This document shows positions 63,653 through 64,000 of a DNA stretch of 64,000 nucleotides, piece by piece (positions within the stretch are counted from its first letter, which is position 1; every line of letters starts with the position of its first letter). The stretch covers positions 186,001 through 250,000 of the forward strand of contig JBAZTH010000002.1 in NCBI GenBank assembly GCA_041661965.1, in the 5' to 3' direction. Position numbers and translations under genes: made by a program. Below the pieces are notes generated by a model. The model was given only the letters and a program-made list of their open reading frames with translations, was not told the DNA's origin and made no database searches. Origin of the DNA: Candidatus Margulisiibacteriota bacterium (GTDB taxonomy: Bacteria; Margulisbacteria; WOR-1; O2-12-FULL-45-9; XYB2-FULL-48-7).

Positions 63653-64000
63653 TTAGTTGGAAAAGATCGGGGTTTTTCGCTCGGAATAGTTTTCGATCAT
63701 CGCGTCGCCCAGACCTTCTTCCTTCGCTCCCGGGTTAACGGTCACTTTGCCGCTATAGGAGGCCCCTTCTTCAATGATGATCCGTTCGCCGCATAATTCG
63801 CCCCTGACCTTACCGGTCTTGGCGATCTCCAGGTTCCCGTTAGCTTTGATGTTCCCTTCAACTTTTCCCGAAATAACAATCGACCCGCCGAAGATCTCGC
63901 CGGAGATCATGCCGCTCGGCAGGACCAGGACTTCGCCGTCCGCTTTGATCTTTCCTTCAAAGAAACCGTTGACGCTGATCGACCCGCCGGTGACAATTTC
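63653..64000 (-). CDS. bactofilin (5' end beyond window)
   Basis: A bactofilin-type polymer-forming cytoskeletal protein, cut by the window end; 115 residues are visible and the frame remains open at 64000. The six-residue beta-helix rhythm is clear (GGSISVNGFFEGKIKADGE, GGSIVISGKVEGNIKANG, GKVRGELCGERIIIEEGASYSGKV in pieces). The internal ATG at 63910 is not the start. These proteins form filaments that position cell-wall enzymes. It is co-transcribed with rsmI. Confidence 0.9.
   Translation of the reverse strand, partial: EIVTGGSISVNGFFEGKIKADGEVLVLPSGMISGEIFGGSIVISGKVEGNIKANGNLEIAKTGKVRGELCGERIIIEEGASYSGKVTVNPGAKEEGLGDAMIENYSERKTPIFSN

Noticed and set aside
1..64000. CRISPR arrays and rRNA genes
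   Set aside because: No regularly spaced repeat series and no rRNA sequence were seen anywhere in the window.

Overview
The window is a gene-dense bacterial chromosome segment (few gaps, many ATGA, TAATG or longer overlaps between co-directional genes) with roughly 50-55% G+C by eye, except for an AT-rich accessory stretch at about 35-38 kb. The cell has an outer membrane: there are many signal-peptide beta-barrel proteins, lipoproteins with lipoboxes, a TonB-dependent receptor with its own TonB-like protein, and a bactofilin. The style of the genes (solo housekeeping genes, many unfamiliar surface proteins, abundant small palindromic repeats, a RhuM-Fic protein and an ORF6N protein) suggests an uncultured candidate-phylum bacterium. 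Margulisbacteria/WOR-1-like lineages would fit, but nothing here proves the assignment.

Layout. 0-9.2 kb: end of rsmA, a seven-repeat lipoprotein, an HD dNTPase-like protein, then mdh, two-subunit class I fumarase, a half-size solute-binding-like protein, yqeG, and ruvC-ruvA. 9.2-21 kb: an envelope cluster of lipoproteins, large and small beta-barrels, and a CsgG-like/barrel fusion, interleaved with yggU and ybaB. 21-27 kb: HIT protein, NHL protein and trpC, divergent from rsmH-ftsL and gltX, then a membrane protein followed by a 31-residue mini-protein that resembles its C-terminus. 27-31.7 kb: one operon running LigB-like, AMMECR1, argC, argJ, argB, ppnP. 31.7-38.8 kb: an accessory island with an amber-interrupted ORF, a YggU-like paralogue, an ORF6N protein surrounded by palindromes, a YdeI protein, a cytosine-methylase/nuclease/Vsr cassette and a RhuM-Fic fusion. 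38.8-47.3 kb: glmM, a four-gene operon (GlmU pyrophosphorylase domain, histidine kinase, NtrC-like regulator, CDF-like transporter), then yqeK-lcp-rsfS. 47.3-54.3 kb: tRNA-Ala, ppdK and the macromolecular synthesis genes dgt-dnaG-rpoD. 54.2-60.2 kb: envelope genes, tRNA-Ile2, two tRNA-Val, tgt and queA (queuosine), two small Cys-rich secreted proteins and tRNA-Pro. 60.2-64 kb: DUF2905, TonB-like protein, TonB receptor, rsmI and a bactofilin cut by the window end.

The most unusual signals are non-coding. (1) Two homologous 70-72 bp double-hairpin elements sit at the same site (AG^CTGGG) inside truncated copies of tRNA-Ala and tRNA-Pro, each beside an intact copy; tRNA-Ile2 also has a truncated 3' copy next to a hairpin. 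(2) The ORF6N and RhuM-Fic genes each carry a perfect 25 bp palindrome (12-nt arms, central A) at almost exactly nucleotide 192 of the CDS, and the ORF6N gene is flanked by five further palindromes of the same build. (3) Many housekeeping genes have a -10 box 5-9 nt before the start codon, implying leaderless transcripts, including two compact divergent promoters. (4) Three sites match TGAAA-N15-GSCGATAW, a sigma-28-like spacing; one lies before rpoD.
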